64,000 nt of DNA, from NCBI RefSeq assembly GCF_004101785.1, contig NZ_CP035130.1, positions 248,001-312,000 on the forward strand. The letters run 5' to 3'. The notes under the pieces were generated by a model that was given only the letters and a program-made list of their open reading frames with translations, made no database searches and had not been told where the DNA came from. Numbering within the stretch: the first letter of the stretch is position 1; each line of letters opens with the position of its first letter. The translations under genes and the position numbers were made by a program. Below, one piece after another: positions 1 to 6,985 of the stretch. Origin of the DNA: Gudongella oleilytica (GTDB lineage: Bacteria; Bacillota; Clostridia; Tissierellales; Tissierellaceae).

Positions 1-391
1 CCCATCGGGAACCAAAACTCACAGAGACCCTGTAAAAACAATGGCTGAGTTGACTGGTCTAAGGTGCTTCAGGGAGCTTAAAGGCATTGACAGGATCCAG
101 AGAAGCATCGGTACCCTTGGAGGAGGCAATCATTTCATAGAAGTGGGCAGAGACAGCTCTGGAAATCATTATCTGGTGATCCATTCCGGGAGCAGGAGAA
201 TGGCCAGAGACGAAGGAGCCATGGAAAGTTTCAGAGAGTCAATGAAGGGGATATATTCAACATCAGTGCATGAGGGAACAATTGACGAGAGTCCATTTTC
301 ATACAAGCCTCTCGAGGAGATTTTAGAAAGGATCGGAGATACAGTCCAAGTGACAGACAGGATAGTACCCATATACAATTTTAAGGCATAG
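1..391 (+). pseudogene. rtcB: RtcB-type RNA ligase, 3' end with internal deletion
   Basis: The frame is open from the left edge of the window, so the start lies outside. The visible part reads like RtcB, the GTP-dependent 3'-phosphate RNA ligase: GTLGGGNHF and VIHSGSR carry two of the metal-binding histidines. Directly after HSGSR the sequence jumps to RMARDEGAMESF and the usual C-terminus (DESPF..YKPLEEI, ending PIYNFKA). In the family about 150-170 residues lie between these points, including a further metal histidine and the guanylylated histidine just before the GAGR motif. Both are missing. The junction falls in gggagcagg, which could encode both HSGSR and GAGR ends, suggesting deletion between short repeats. 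The product cannot be an active ligase by this reading. An assembly collapse is the alternative. Confidence 0.75.
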
Positions 392-401
392 GAGGATGCA
401 C

Positions 402-908
402 ATGAACTTGATATTTGCAGTCGATGGCAATTGGAAAATAGGCTACAACGGGCAGATGCTTGTTGAGATCGAAGAGGATCTGCACAGATTTAGAAGGATC
501 ACAGAGGGTCATATGGTGATCATGGGAAGAAAAACAATGGAAGCCCTGCCAAACCAACAGCCACTGGAAAACAGGATCAACATTATCGTAACAAGGAATA
601 AGGAATTCACTAAGGAAGGCTTTATAATAGTCAACTCTCTAGAGGACCTTTTTCCTCTTCTTAAGGAAATCAATCCTGACAAGGAAATGGAGGTATTTGT
701 GACTGGAGGAGGCACTATTGCAAGACAGCTGCTTCTATTTTGCAATAAGGCTTACATCACAAAGATATTCAGAGATTTCAGAAACACGGACACCTTTATT
801 CCAAATCTTGATTTGGACCCAGATTGGGAGATGGTTGAAGAATCTGAGGTTTTCAGACAAGATGACATCTACTATAGATATATAGATTACAAAAGAGTGA
901 GGTGGTAG
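402..908 (+). CDS. folA: Dihydrofolate reductase
   Basis: Cytoplasmic enzyme that reduces dihydrofolate to tetrahydrofolate with NADPH. The 168-residue length fits the family. Recognisable motifs are the N-terminal strand LIFAVDGNWKIGYNG, the acidic substrate-binding helix (EEDLHRF), VIMGRKTMEALP and the glycine-rich VTGGGTIARQLL. The usual LPW motif after the first glycine loop reads MLV here, a moderate departure. An ATG at 396 abuts the ggagg ribosome site directly, so the ATG at 402, six bases from it, is chosen. The gene follows the rtcB remnant by 10 bases and csaA starts 1 base after its stop, so the three are probably co-transcribed. Confidence 0.9.
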   Translation: MNLIFAVDGNWKIGYNGQMLVEIEEDLHRFRRITEGHMVIMGRKTMEALPNQQPLENRINIIVTRNKEFTKEGFIIVNSLEDLFPLLKEINPDKEMEVFVTGGGTIARQLLLFCNKAYITKIFRDFRNTDTFIPNLDLDPDWEMVEESEVFRQDDIYYRYIDYKRVRW

Positions 909-909
909 C

Positions 910-1254
910 ATGGACAGAAAAAAGGAAATCGCCTTTGATGATTTTATGAAGCTGGATATAAGAGTTGGGGAGATTTTGGAAGCAAAGGTATTTGAACGAG
1001 CAAAAAAACCATCCTATAAACTCCTTGTTGATTTTGGAGAACCAATTGGCAAAAAGCAGTCCAGCGCCCAGATCACTGAGCACTTTACGCCAGAAGAGCT
1101 TATTGGCAAGCAGGTGCTTGCTGTTGTAAATTTTCCACCGAGAAATATTGCAGGATTTCAGTCCGAGGTTCTGGTTCTTGGAACGTACTCCGAAGGAGGA
1201 GTCGTGCTCATAACACCAGACAAGAGAGTCAAGCCGGGAGACATACTTGGATAG
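910..1254 (+). CDS. csaA: CsaA-like tRNA-binding domain protein
   Basis: A 114-residue stand-alone OB-fold protein of the EMAP/CsaA tRNA-binding family, also found as the C-terminal domain of MetG (compare the gene at 56786). Family motifs seen are F..LDIRVGEILEA near the start, the K..SYKLLVDFG strand, Q.AHF-like Q..EHF, GKQVLAVVNFPPR and the C-terminal VLITPDKRVKPGD. CsaA has been described as a secretion-related chaperone in Bacillus, although tRNA binding is the structurally supported property. It ends just before a terminator at 1261. Confidence 0.88.
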   Translation: MDRKKEIAFDDFMKLDIRVGEILEAKVFERAKKPSYKLLVDFGEPIGKKQSSAQITEHFTPEELIGKQVLAVVNFPPRNIAGFQSEVLVLGTYSEGGVVLITPDKRVKPGDILG

Positions 1255-1260
1255 AATATG

Positions 1261-1291
1261 GACGCCAAATTGATATGGCGTCTAATATTTT
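1261..1291 (+). terminator. Rho-independent terminator after csaA
   Basis: GACGCCA at 1261-1267 pairs with TGGCGTC at 1276-1282 and is followed by a T-rich run. It separates csaA from the sigma factor gene and argues against the sigma factor starting upstream at 1258. Confidence 0.75.
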
Positions 1292-1301
1292 TTGATCGAA
1301 A

Positions 1302-1327
1302 TGAACCTTTTGATAGTCTTGAGACTC
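1302..1327 (+). promoter_or_regulatory. Possible ECF-type (self-regulated) promoter
   Basis: TGAACCTTTT at 1302 resembles the AAC-containing -35 element of ECF sigma promoters, and GACTC lies about 16 bases after it. Position between terminator and sigma gene fits autoregulation. The -10 match is weak, so this is tentative. Confidence 0.3.
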
Positions 1328-1350
1328 ATATATATGAAAGAGGTGAGAGG

Positions 1351-1875
1351 GTGGAGCTTAAAGAGCTGACAGAAAAAGCTAAAAAGGGTGACAAGGATGC
1401 ACTTGTAAGTCTTGTTATGAATGAGAAGGACAGCTACTACAGGCTGGCCCTCACTTATATGAGAAACCAGCAGGATGCTCAGGATATGCTGCAGGACATG
1501 ATAGTAGCTTTGTATCAAAATATCAGCCGACTTAGGGAATTGGAAAAATTCTACTCTTGGAGCAAGACCATTCTTGTCAATTTGTGCAAGAAAGAGCTGA
1601 CAAGAAGATCAAGGAGCAGCGGAACAGGCTTTGATGAGCTTGTAGAATCTGTTGACGATACAAAGAAAATCGCGGATAGACTGGATATAGAAGTATTTGT
1701 TTCCCAGCTTTCCTTAAAGCACCAGGAAGTGATCAGATTAAGATATTACATGGATATGGAGTATTCGGAGATAGCAGAGCTTTTACAAGTGCCGCTTGGA
1801 ACAGTTAAATCCAGAATAAATTCTGCTATGACACAACTTAAGGCTTTGATGGAGGGGGTGAGCTTCAATGAGTGA
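1351..1875 (+). CDS. ECF-family RNA polymerase sigma factor
   Basis: A 174-residue sigma-70 family protein with region 2 (DAQDMLQDMIVALYQNI, LEKFYSWSKTILVNLC) and region 4 (LSLKHQEVIRLRYY, YSEIAELL, GTVKSRINSAMTQL), without regions 1 and 3 as in ECF sigma factors. The reading frame is open from 1258, but a terminator occupies 1261-1291, and the GTG at 1351 has the ribosome site gaaagaggtgag, so that start is preferred. It overlaps the next gene by 8 bases. That gene encodes a membrane protein with a cytoplasmic N-terminus, the usual arrangement for a sigma factor and its anti-sigma partner. Confidence 0.9.
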   Translation: MELKELTEKAKKGDKDALVSLVMNEKDSYYRLALTYMRNQQDAQDMLQDMIVALYQNISRLRELEKFYSWSKTILVNLCKKELTRRSRSSGTGFDELVESVDDTKKIADRLDIEVFVSQLSLKHQEVIRLRYYMDMEYSEIAELLQVPLGTVKSRINSAMTQLKALMEGVSFNE

Positions 1876-3166
1876 TCTTGAAAAAATGCTATTAAATAAG
1901 AAGTTTGAGCTTGATGCCATAAAAGCACCAGAAGAACTTGAGAGTAAGCTTAGACAAGCGCTGCAAGGAAAGCACAGGAGAAGGCAGTGGAGCTTGTCCA
2001 AAGCTGCAGCCGTTCTACTCGTGATATCTATTCTTGCCTACAACAGCTCTACATTGGCGTTCTACGGTAAGCAGCTGCTTGGATATGAAGGAGTTATGGA
2101 TGGAACACTTCTTGAACTGGGAAGGCTGGGCAAGGGTCAACAGGTAGATAAAAGCTATATCTTCAGGGACGGTATGAAGGTTCAGCTTGACTGGGTCATG
2201 CTTGATGGCAATGGGATGGTGATTTTCTATACTATCGAGGATACGACAAAAACCAGAAATATCGAGGATCAAATAATAGGTGTTACGGTAAAGGCACCAT
2301 TTTTCAACAGCAGCTCAAGTGGAGCAGGAAAGATCCTCAAGGATGAATACTCACAAAAATGGGTCTTGACTACCCGGGATGTACCTAAATTCTTTGTTCA
2401 GACCATTAAGTTGGATTTAAGCAATCAACTTGAGAATGGAATATGGGAGTACGGTGAAATCTCATTCAAGCTCGATCGAAGTGAAGCATTGGGAGAAACC
2501 ATTAGAAATAGAATAAATAAAAAAATAGATCTTTCCGGCAGGACAATGACTATAGAAAGCATTAACATGTCTCCGATTTCAACTGTAGTGAAGGGTGAAA
2601 TCCAGGACATAATATCTCTCGGACTGGATAGGATGAAGGGTGAAGCTCTCATGCCTCAGGCCTTGGAGATGAGTCTTTACGCAGATGGAGTGCTTTTGAA
2701 CAGACTTGGGTCCGGAATGAGTACGAACATCAACGGAAGTAGATTCGAGGTTATCTTTGACAAGCTTCCACCTGGTACTAAATCCGTTGAGTTGGTTCTT
2801 GACAAGATAAGCGTCTCAGAGAAGCTGGAGGAGACGTATACGATAAAAGAGGGAGGCTATATCGAGATCATGGGTAACAGGCTCGATATTCTTAAGATCG
2901 AAAGAAGCGAGACATCTACTATGATAACCATAAGCACAGATATTGGTACAAGGATACCAGGGACTGTGCTCATCGCCGATGATGAGGAATATAAACTGGT
3001 GGAGACCTCCGAAAGCACTTTCGTGGAGTTTCCTGAAAACAAGTTCTCAAATATTAGGACCCTAAGCTTTGAAGGAATAGGCGAAGACCTAAAGCTATCG
3101 ATCAGAAATATCATTTATACAAAGAATTATGAAATGGTTGTTTACCAGGAAGCCTTAAAGGAATAA
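1868..3166 (+). CDS. Membrane-anchored anti-sigma factor (DUF4179-like)
   Basis: A 432-residue protein with a short cytoplasmic N-terminus (about residues 1-42), one transmembrane helix at about 43-62 (AAAVLLVISILAYNSS) and a large beta-rich extracytoplasmic part. This layout, and overlap with the ECF sigma gene, match the DUF4179 anti-sigma proteins that hold the sigma factor at the membrane until an envelope signal arrives. The signal cannot be read from the sequence. No catalytic motif was noted in the outer part. A terminator follows immediately. Confidence 0.75.
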   Translation: MSDLEKMLLNKKFELDAIKAPEELESKLRQALQGKHRRRQWSLSKAAAVLLVISILAYNSSTLAFYGKQLLGYEGVMDGTLLELGRLGKGQQVDKSYIFRDGMKVQLDWVMLDGNGMVIFYTIEDTTKTRNIEDQIIGVTVKAPFFNSSSSGAGKILKDEYSQKWVLTTRDVPKFFVQTIKLDLSNQLENGIWEYGEISFKLDRSEALGETIRNRINKKIDLSGRTMTIESINMSPISTVVKGEIQDIISLGLDRMKGEALMPQALEMSLYADGVLLNRLGSGMSTNINGSRFEVIFDKLPPGTKSVELVLDKISVSEKLEETYTIKEGGYIEIMGNRLDILKIERSETSTMITISTDIGTRIPGTVLIADDEEYKLVETSESTFVEFPENKFSNIRTLSFEGIGEDLKLSIRNIIYTKNYEMVVYQEALKE

Positions 3167-3205
3167 AAAAGACCGGCCAGATCAGATTGGCCGGTCAAAA
3201 CTTTT
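3165..3205. terminator. Bidirectional terminator
   Basis: GACCGGCCA at 3171 pairs with TGGCCGGTC ending at 3196. It is flanked by an A-run on the left and TTTTT on the right, so it can end both the anti-sigma gene (+) and the DJ-1 gene (-). Confidence 0.9.
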
Positions 3206-3232
3206 TGCGAAAGGCTGGACAGAAGCTTTCCC

Positions 3233-3817
3233 TTATGCAAATGGATCCTCCTCCATATTTTCATTCCACATATATTCCATAAAATGAGCTGCCTCAAGTG
3301 CTTTACCCCTACCGTTGATCATTTCGACGAAGCCAAGCGCCATATCTATTCCAGCTGAAACTCCTGAGGATGTCCAGAATTTTTCATCTGCAACCCATCT
3401 CGCTCTCTTGATCCACAATACCTCATGGTCAATAGTTTTAACCCAATCAAAGGAAATTTTATTGGAGGTTGCTTTAAGCCCCTTCAATAGTCCTGTTTTC
3501 GCAAGGATCGCTGAACCGGTACAAACAGTAAGACAGTACCTGCTCCTTGAAGCGAGATCCCGTACCATATTTATATAATCACCGTCGCTCACCAATACTC
3601 TGGTTCCATAGCCTCCAGGAATAAAGAGTATCCCATCTTCAACAAATTCCTGAAGTGGGTCAGTATGAACCAGGAAACCATGTCTGCTTCTAATAAGTCC
3701 GCCCTCCAAGGATAAATACCTTAAGGAATAGCTCTTGCCAATATTACCGAATACCTCAACTGGCCCAAATACATCCAATGTTTCATAATCATCAAAAAGT
3801 AGAATATTTATATCCAT
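3233..3817 (-). CDS. DJ-1/PfpI family protein
   Basis: A 194-residue class I glutamine amidotransferase-like protein. The acidic residue in FGPVEVFG and the elbow cysteine in LTVCTGSAILA correspond to the Glu/Cys pair of DJ-1, and overall it most resembles the isonitrile hydratase/transcription-regulator-like branch (SAGIDMALGFVE). Substrate is unknown; members act as glyoxalases, hydratases or chaperones. The start at 3817 is chosen because aaaggagg lies 7 bases before it. An ATG at 3835 overlapping the upstream stop as ATGA is the alternative. It is translated after the YaiI gene in one operon. Confidence 0.85.
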   Translation of the reverse strand: MDINILLFDDYETLDVFGPVEVFGNIGKSYSLRYLSLEGGLIRSRHGFLVHTDPLQEFVEDGILFIPGGYGTRVLVSDGDYINMVRDLASRSRYCLTVCTGSAILAKTGLLKGLKATSNKISFDWVKTIDHEVLWIKRARWVADEKFWTSSGVSAGIDMALGFVEMINGRGKALEAAHFMEYMWNENMEEDPFA

Positions 3818-3831
3818 TGCCCAGCCTCCTT

Positions 3832-4275
3832 TCATCCGTTGATCAGCTTGTCCAATAATCGCTTGAAGGCAATTCTAAAGTTTATATCCTGGTCTCTGGA
3901 TCTTTTACCCGACTTGGAGGTATAGATCCCCCTCTGCCTTAATTCTCTGTGCACATGTCTCGAATAAAGCATAGCATCTATATTGTCTGAGGTTATTACC
4001 ACTCCGTTCTGATTGATAACAAGGGATCCCTTTGCCAGACACATTGCTGCCAGGCCATTGTCCTGAGTAATGACAACGTCTCCCTTAGTTGAATGGTTTG
4101 CAATATAAAAATCAGCACTATCTCTTGAATTGTCAACTGTGATCACCGTGGCATAATCACTTTCTATAATATGTGAATGGTTTTTCACAATGGTCACAGG
4201 AATTCCTTTGCCTCTTGCAATAGATACAGCTGTATCAACCACAGGACAGCCGTCTGCATCTATGTATATCCTCAT
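3832..4275 (-). CDS. UPF0178 (YaiI/YqxD, DUF188) family protein
   Basis: A 147-residue protein with the family's opening IDADGCPVVD, followed by DNSRDSADFYI and VVITQDNGLA, aspartates that resemble a PIN-like nuclease metal site, and the C-terminal RGIYTSKSGKRSRDQ. The biochemical role of the family is not established. Start at 4275 is set by aaggaga at the right distance. An upstream extension to 4329 lacks a ribosome site. It is first in a two-gene operon with the DJ-1 gene. Confidence 0.88.
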   Translation of the reverse strand: MRIYIDADGCPVVDTAVSIARGKGIPVTIVKNHSHIIESDYATVITVDNSRDSADFYIANHSTKGDVVITQDNGLAAMCLAKGSLVINQNGVVITSDNIDAMLYSRHVHRELRQRGIYTSKSGKRSRDQDINFRIAFKRLLDKLING

Positions 4276-4378
4276 AGCACTATCTCCTTCTGGACAGAAA
4301 TTTATGTTGTCAGGTAGCTTCATACCCAAAGATGGCGATATATCTACAATATCCTTAATAAACCATCCTCTTGCATGT

Positions 4379-4525
4379 ATTTCGGGTTTGCCTATTGTTA
4401 TAGGCTATTTTCCAGTGGCAATCGTTGGAATAGCTGTATCGGGAGTTCTGTCATATTGGAAGGGCAATCTTGTCCTTTCGGTGTTTGCAGGAATTCTGTT
4501 ATGCCTTCCAGGATTGGGGGCATAA
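4379..4525 (+). pseudogene. Possible remnant of a small membrane protein
   Basis: About 49 codons read as a hydrophobic stretch (GLPIVIGYFPVAIVGIAVSG, then WKGNLVLSVFAGILLC) ending at a TAA. It resembles the last helices of an AzlD-type branched-chain amino acid transporter subunit. No start codon with a ribosome site lies in front, and the upstream part of the frame is antisense to the YaiI gene. I read it as a gene end left behind by a deletion, but chance hydrophobicity is possible. Confidence 0.3.
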
Positions 4526-4576
4526 TTATTTTTGACATTATCCCTAAATAAGTTTCTTATAGGAAACGTCAGGGTA

Positions 4577-4605
4577 TTGAATTAATTAATACGAGATGTT
4601 ACAAT
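4577..4605 (+). promoter_or_regulatory. Promoter of the selenoperoxiredoxin gene
   Basis: TTGAAT (4577-4582), 17-base spacer, TACAAT (4600-4605), 46 bases before the TTG start. The -10 hexamer is inside the palindromic operator. Confidence 0.75.
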
Positions 4606-4630
4606 ATATATAATATTGTAATCGTTACAA
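4599..4630 (+). promoter_or_regulatory. Fur/PerR-type double operator
   Basis: TTACAATAT and ATATTGTAA form a perfect 9-bp inverted repeat with a 5-base spacer at 4599-4621. It overlaps a second perfect repeat, TTGTAA-TCG-TTACAA, at 4616-4630. The operator covers the -10 element, so a bound repressor would block the peroxiredoxin gene. The Fur-family protein encoded at 5452 is the natural candidate regulator (inference). Confidence 0.65.
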
Positions 4631-4650
4631 AAAACATAGGAGGTGTAAAC

Positions 4651-5370
4651 TTGGCAGAAACATTGAAACCAGGCTGCGACAGACCAGCAATCAAGAAGAT
4701 CAAACAGGAGTCAACATCATCAACTGAGATCCAGCAAGAACTTAAGGAGGTAGAGTCAATGGTAAAAGTAGGCAAACCTGCACCACTATTTGAAGCACCG
4801 GCATTTTACAAAGGAGCTTTCACCAATGTAAAGTTAGAGGACTATAAGGGCAAATGGGTACTATTATGTTTCTACCCAGGCGACTTCACCTTTGTCTGAG
4901 CGACCGAGGTTTCAGCAGTTGCTGAAAAATACAATGAGCTTCAGTCACTTGGAGTAGAGGTTATTTCAATGAGCGTTGACAGCCACTTCGTCCACAAAAT
5001 GTGGAATGACCATGAGCTTTCAAAGATGATAGGCAAGGATATCCCATTCCCGATGGCATCCGATCAGGACGGCTACATCGGCAAGATGTATGGTATATAT
5101 GATGAGGACAGCGGAGTGGAGACAAGAGGCAGATTCATAATCGACCCGGATGGAGTGATCCAGGGATTTGAGGTGCTTACACCTCCAGTTGGAAGAAACG
5201 TCTCTGAGAGCATTAGGCAAGTAAAGGCATTCCAGTTGGTTAGGGAATCAAAGGGAACCAAGGCTACTCCATCAGGGTGGAAGCCAGGCAAAAAGGTTCT
5301 TGAGCCAAGTCCAGACCTTGTTGGAAAGGTATGGGAGGTATGGAATGTAAGCGAGGCATTTGAAGACTAA
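4651..5370 (+). CDS. Selenocysteine-containing peroxiredoxin
   Basis: A 239-residue 2-Cys-type (AhpC-like) peroxiredoxin, read through an in-frame TGA at 4897-4899 that encodes selenocysteine 83. The context F-Y-P-G-D-F-T-F-V-Sec-A-T-E is the peroxidatic site, normally FTFVCPTE. Downstream motifs ([30 protein letters not shown]-x-P-V-G-R-N) and a C-terminal region confirm the family and show that the frame continues. The protein reduces peroxides in the cytoplasm. Translation starts at TTG 4651, behind aggaggtg. A hairpin suitable as bacterial SECIS lies 11 bases after the TGA. There is an N-terminal extension of about 45 charged residues before VKVGKPAP that is unusual for the family; an internal ATG at 4759 could give a shorter form. 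Selenocysteine peroxiredoxins are known from clostridia. Confidence 0.93.
4900..4930 (+). promoter_or_regulatory. bSECIS hairpin of the peroxiredoxin
   Basis: TTTCAGC (4910-4916), loop AGTT, GCTGAAA (4921-4927), beginning 11 bases after the TGA codon. Distance and small GU-containing loop suit SelB-dependent selenocysteine insertion. Confidence 0.7.
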
Positions 5371-5385
5371 GATTGGTCAAAAACA

Positions 5386-5414
5386 TTGACCCTCCCAACT
5401 CATTACGGTATAAT
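5386..5414 (+). promoter_or_regulatory. Promoter of the Fur-family gene
   Basis: TTGACC (5386-5391), 17-base spacer, TATAAT (5409-5414). The -35 element is also the right arm of a GGTCAA/TTGACC hairpin (5375-5391) after the peroxiredoxin stop. Confidence 0.65.
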
Positions 5415-5451
5415 AAATCAGCATGTAAATAAATTGAGTGGGGTTGTGTGG

Positions 5452-5856
5452 ATGAAAAATTATGACAATGCAATTAAAATGTTAAAGCAAAAAGGGATAA
5501 GACCTTCCTTTATCAGAGTCAGGATACTTAGCCTGCTTATGAATGCTCGCATACACCCAACTGTGGATGAGATATATGAGGTTCTGTCAAAGGAAATACT
5601 CACTCTCTCAAAGACCACTGTATACAACACCTTGAAGCTATTTACAGAATATGAGCTGGCTCAGGCCTTGAACATTGAGGGCAATGAGCTTAGATATGAG
5701 GCGGCGAGAGGATTCCACGGACATTTCAAATGTCAGAGCTGCGACAGTATTTATGATTTGAATGTAGAGAAAATAGAATTTATAGACGACATGGACGGGT
5801 TTATAATAGCAGACGAGCAAGTTCTCGTAACAGGAGTATGTCCGAAGTGTCACTAA
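5452..5856 (+). CDS. Fur/PerR-family metalloregulator
   Basis: A 134-residue regulator with an N-terminal winged helix (IRPSFIRVRILSLL, TVDEIYEVLS, LSKTTVYNTLKLF) and a C-terminal dimerisation part with the Fur-family zinc cysteines CQSC and CPKC, plus the HGHFKC segment. The proximity to a peroxiredoxin gene with a double palindromic operator suggests a PerR-like peroxide sensor, but metal ligand residues alone do not separate PerR from Fur or Zur. The start at ATG 5452 behind gagtgggg is preferred to upstream alternatives that have no ribosome site. It has its own promoter. Confidence 0.88.
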   Translation: MKNYDNAIKMLKQKGIRPSFIRVRILSLLMNARIHPTVDEIYEVLSKEILTLSKTTVYNTLKLFTEYELAQALNIEGNELRYEAARGFHGHFKCQSCDSIYDLNVEKIEFIDDMDGFIIADEQVLVTGVCPKCH

Positions 5857-5871
5857 AATTGACTAATAAAA

Positions 5872-5895
5872 AACACCCCGCAGGGTGTTTTTTAT
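5872..5895. terminator. Bidirectional terminator
   Basis: AACACCC (5872-5878), loop CGCA, GGGTGTT (5883-5889), flanked by an A-run and a T-run. It lies between the convergent Fur-family and DUF4349 genes. Confidence 0.9.
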
Positions 5896-5908
5896 TGCCA
5901 GCTTTGTT

Positions 5909-6916
5909 CTATTCCTTATTATCTTCCTTTGGTTCTTCCTTTTGAGGCTCATGTGCTTTTGGACTTATATTTTTTTTGCTTTTTCCAAATAGTCTTCTTA
6001 AAATTCCCCTAAGGATCAGGAATATAATGAAGAATACTATTAGGAGTACTATAAGCGACGGACCGTTGTAGATCAGAAATATTGCGAAATTTTCAGCTGA
6101 TCTTACAAACTGGTACAATGAGTTATCAAAGGCATTTCTTACTCTGTCCATAAAAGTCGTTTCAACTGTCTCAGTAGTCGTTACCTTGGCTACCTCTTTA
6201 AGGCTTATATTAAATGTCGAATAATCTATCCTGTCATCGAGGTTTATCAATGTTGCCTTTAGATTTTCCTTTTCGTAGATCACCTCGCTCAGTTGATTCT
6301 CAAGAGCGATTATGTCCTCTATTTTTTCCGCTTTTTCAAGAAGTGAAAGAAGTCTCTCTTCCTTAATAGTGAGCACATTCAGCCTTGATTCAGTATCCCT
6401 GTAATATTGGGTAACGTCCTCTTTAGAAGTGCTTTCGCTTGTAATATTTCCGATCTCTGGAAGCTGGGTCCTGAACTGGTTTACTTTTTCCCTCGGTATT
6501 CTGATGGAAAAATCACCGCTTCGATATTGAGTGCCTTCATAGTGGCTTCCATAGTATATGTTGGAGCTTGCGAGATAACCCCCTGCCTGCTGGATCAGAG
6601 AATACAGAGATTCAAGAGACTTGTCAAACTCCGTTGTTTCAGCACCAAGATATACGGTAGTTATGATCTTGTCAGGTTCTATGGACCCTCCCATATCAGA
6701 TCCAAGACCGTAATCGCCACCCTTGGATTCCTCCACTATGGGCTCAGGCATAGGTGCTGGGGGAGCAAGTGCTTCTGCAGGCATCTCCTGAGGATATCCA
6801 GGCTCTGACGTTACTCCGTCATTTGGGGACTTTCTTGCGCTGCAGCCTGTAAACACAGCCATTGCAAGTATAAATACAAGCAACAGGGCACCATATTTGA
6901 TTCTTTTACTCATCAT
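5909..6916 (-). CDS. DUF4349 lipoprotein
   Basis: A 335-residue exported lipoprotein: hydrophobic signal segment, lipobox VFTGC, a proline/glutamate-rich linker, then the DUF4349 domain (TTVYLGAETTEFDKSL, GSHYEGTQYRSGDFSIRIP, DTESRL..LTIKEERLLSLL, a helical region likely to form a coiled coil) and a C-terminal transmembrane helix (LIVLLIVFFIIFLILRGI) followed by a charged tail. Function of the family is unknown. Presence of both lipobox and C-terminal helix means the central domain sits outside the membrane, held at both ends. Start at 6916 places the aaaggag site six bases upstream; ATG 6922 abuts it. Confidence 0.85.
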   Translation of the reverse strand: MMSKRIKYGALLLVFILAMAVFTGCSARKSPNDGVTSEPGYPQEMPAEALAPPAPMPEPIVEESKGGDYGLGSDMGGSIEPDKIITTVYLGAETTEFDKSLESLYSLIQQAGGYLASSNIYYGSHYEGTQYRSGDFSIRIPREKVNQFRTQLPEIGNITSESTSKEDVTQYYRDTESRLNVLTIKEERLLSLLEKAEKIEDIIALENQLSEVIYEKENLKATLINLDDRIDYSTFNISLKEVAKVTTTETVETTFMDRVRNAFDNSLYQFVRSAENFAIFLIYNGPSLIVLLIVFFIIFLILRGILRRLFGKSKKNISPKAHEPQKEEPKEDNKE

Positions 6917-6985
6917 TCTCATCTCCTTTGGCTTAATTATACCCTTTACAGGCTATCTATGTGAGACAAATCGGTTACAATCATT

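Noticed and set aside
1258-1350. Sigma factor starting at 1258
   Set aside because: A terminator hairpin lies in this stretch and the residues are not sigma-like; GTG 1351 fits.
4897-4899. TGA as ordinary stop splitting the peroxiredoxin gene into two fragments
   Set aside because: The codon sits exactly at the peroxidatic cysteine position and a hairpin follows; three other genes in the window show the same pattern.
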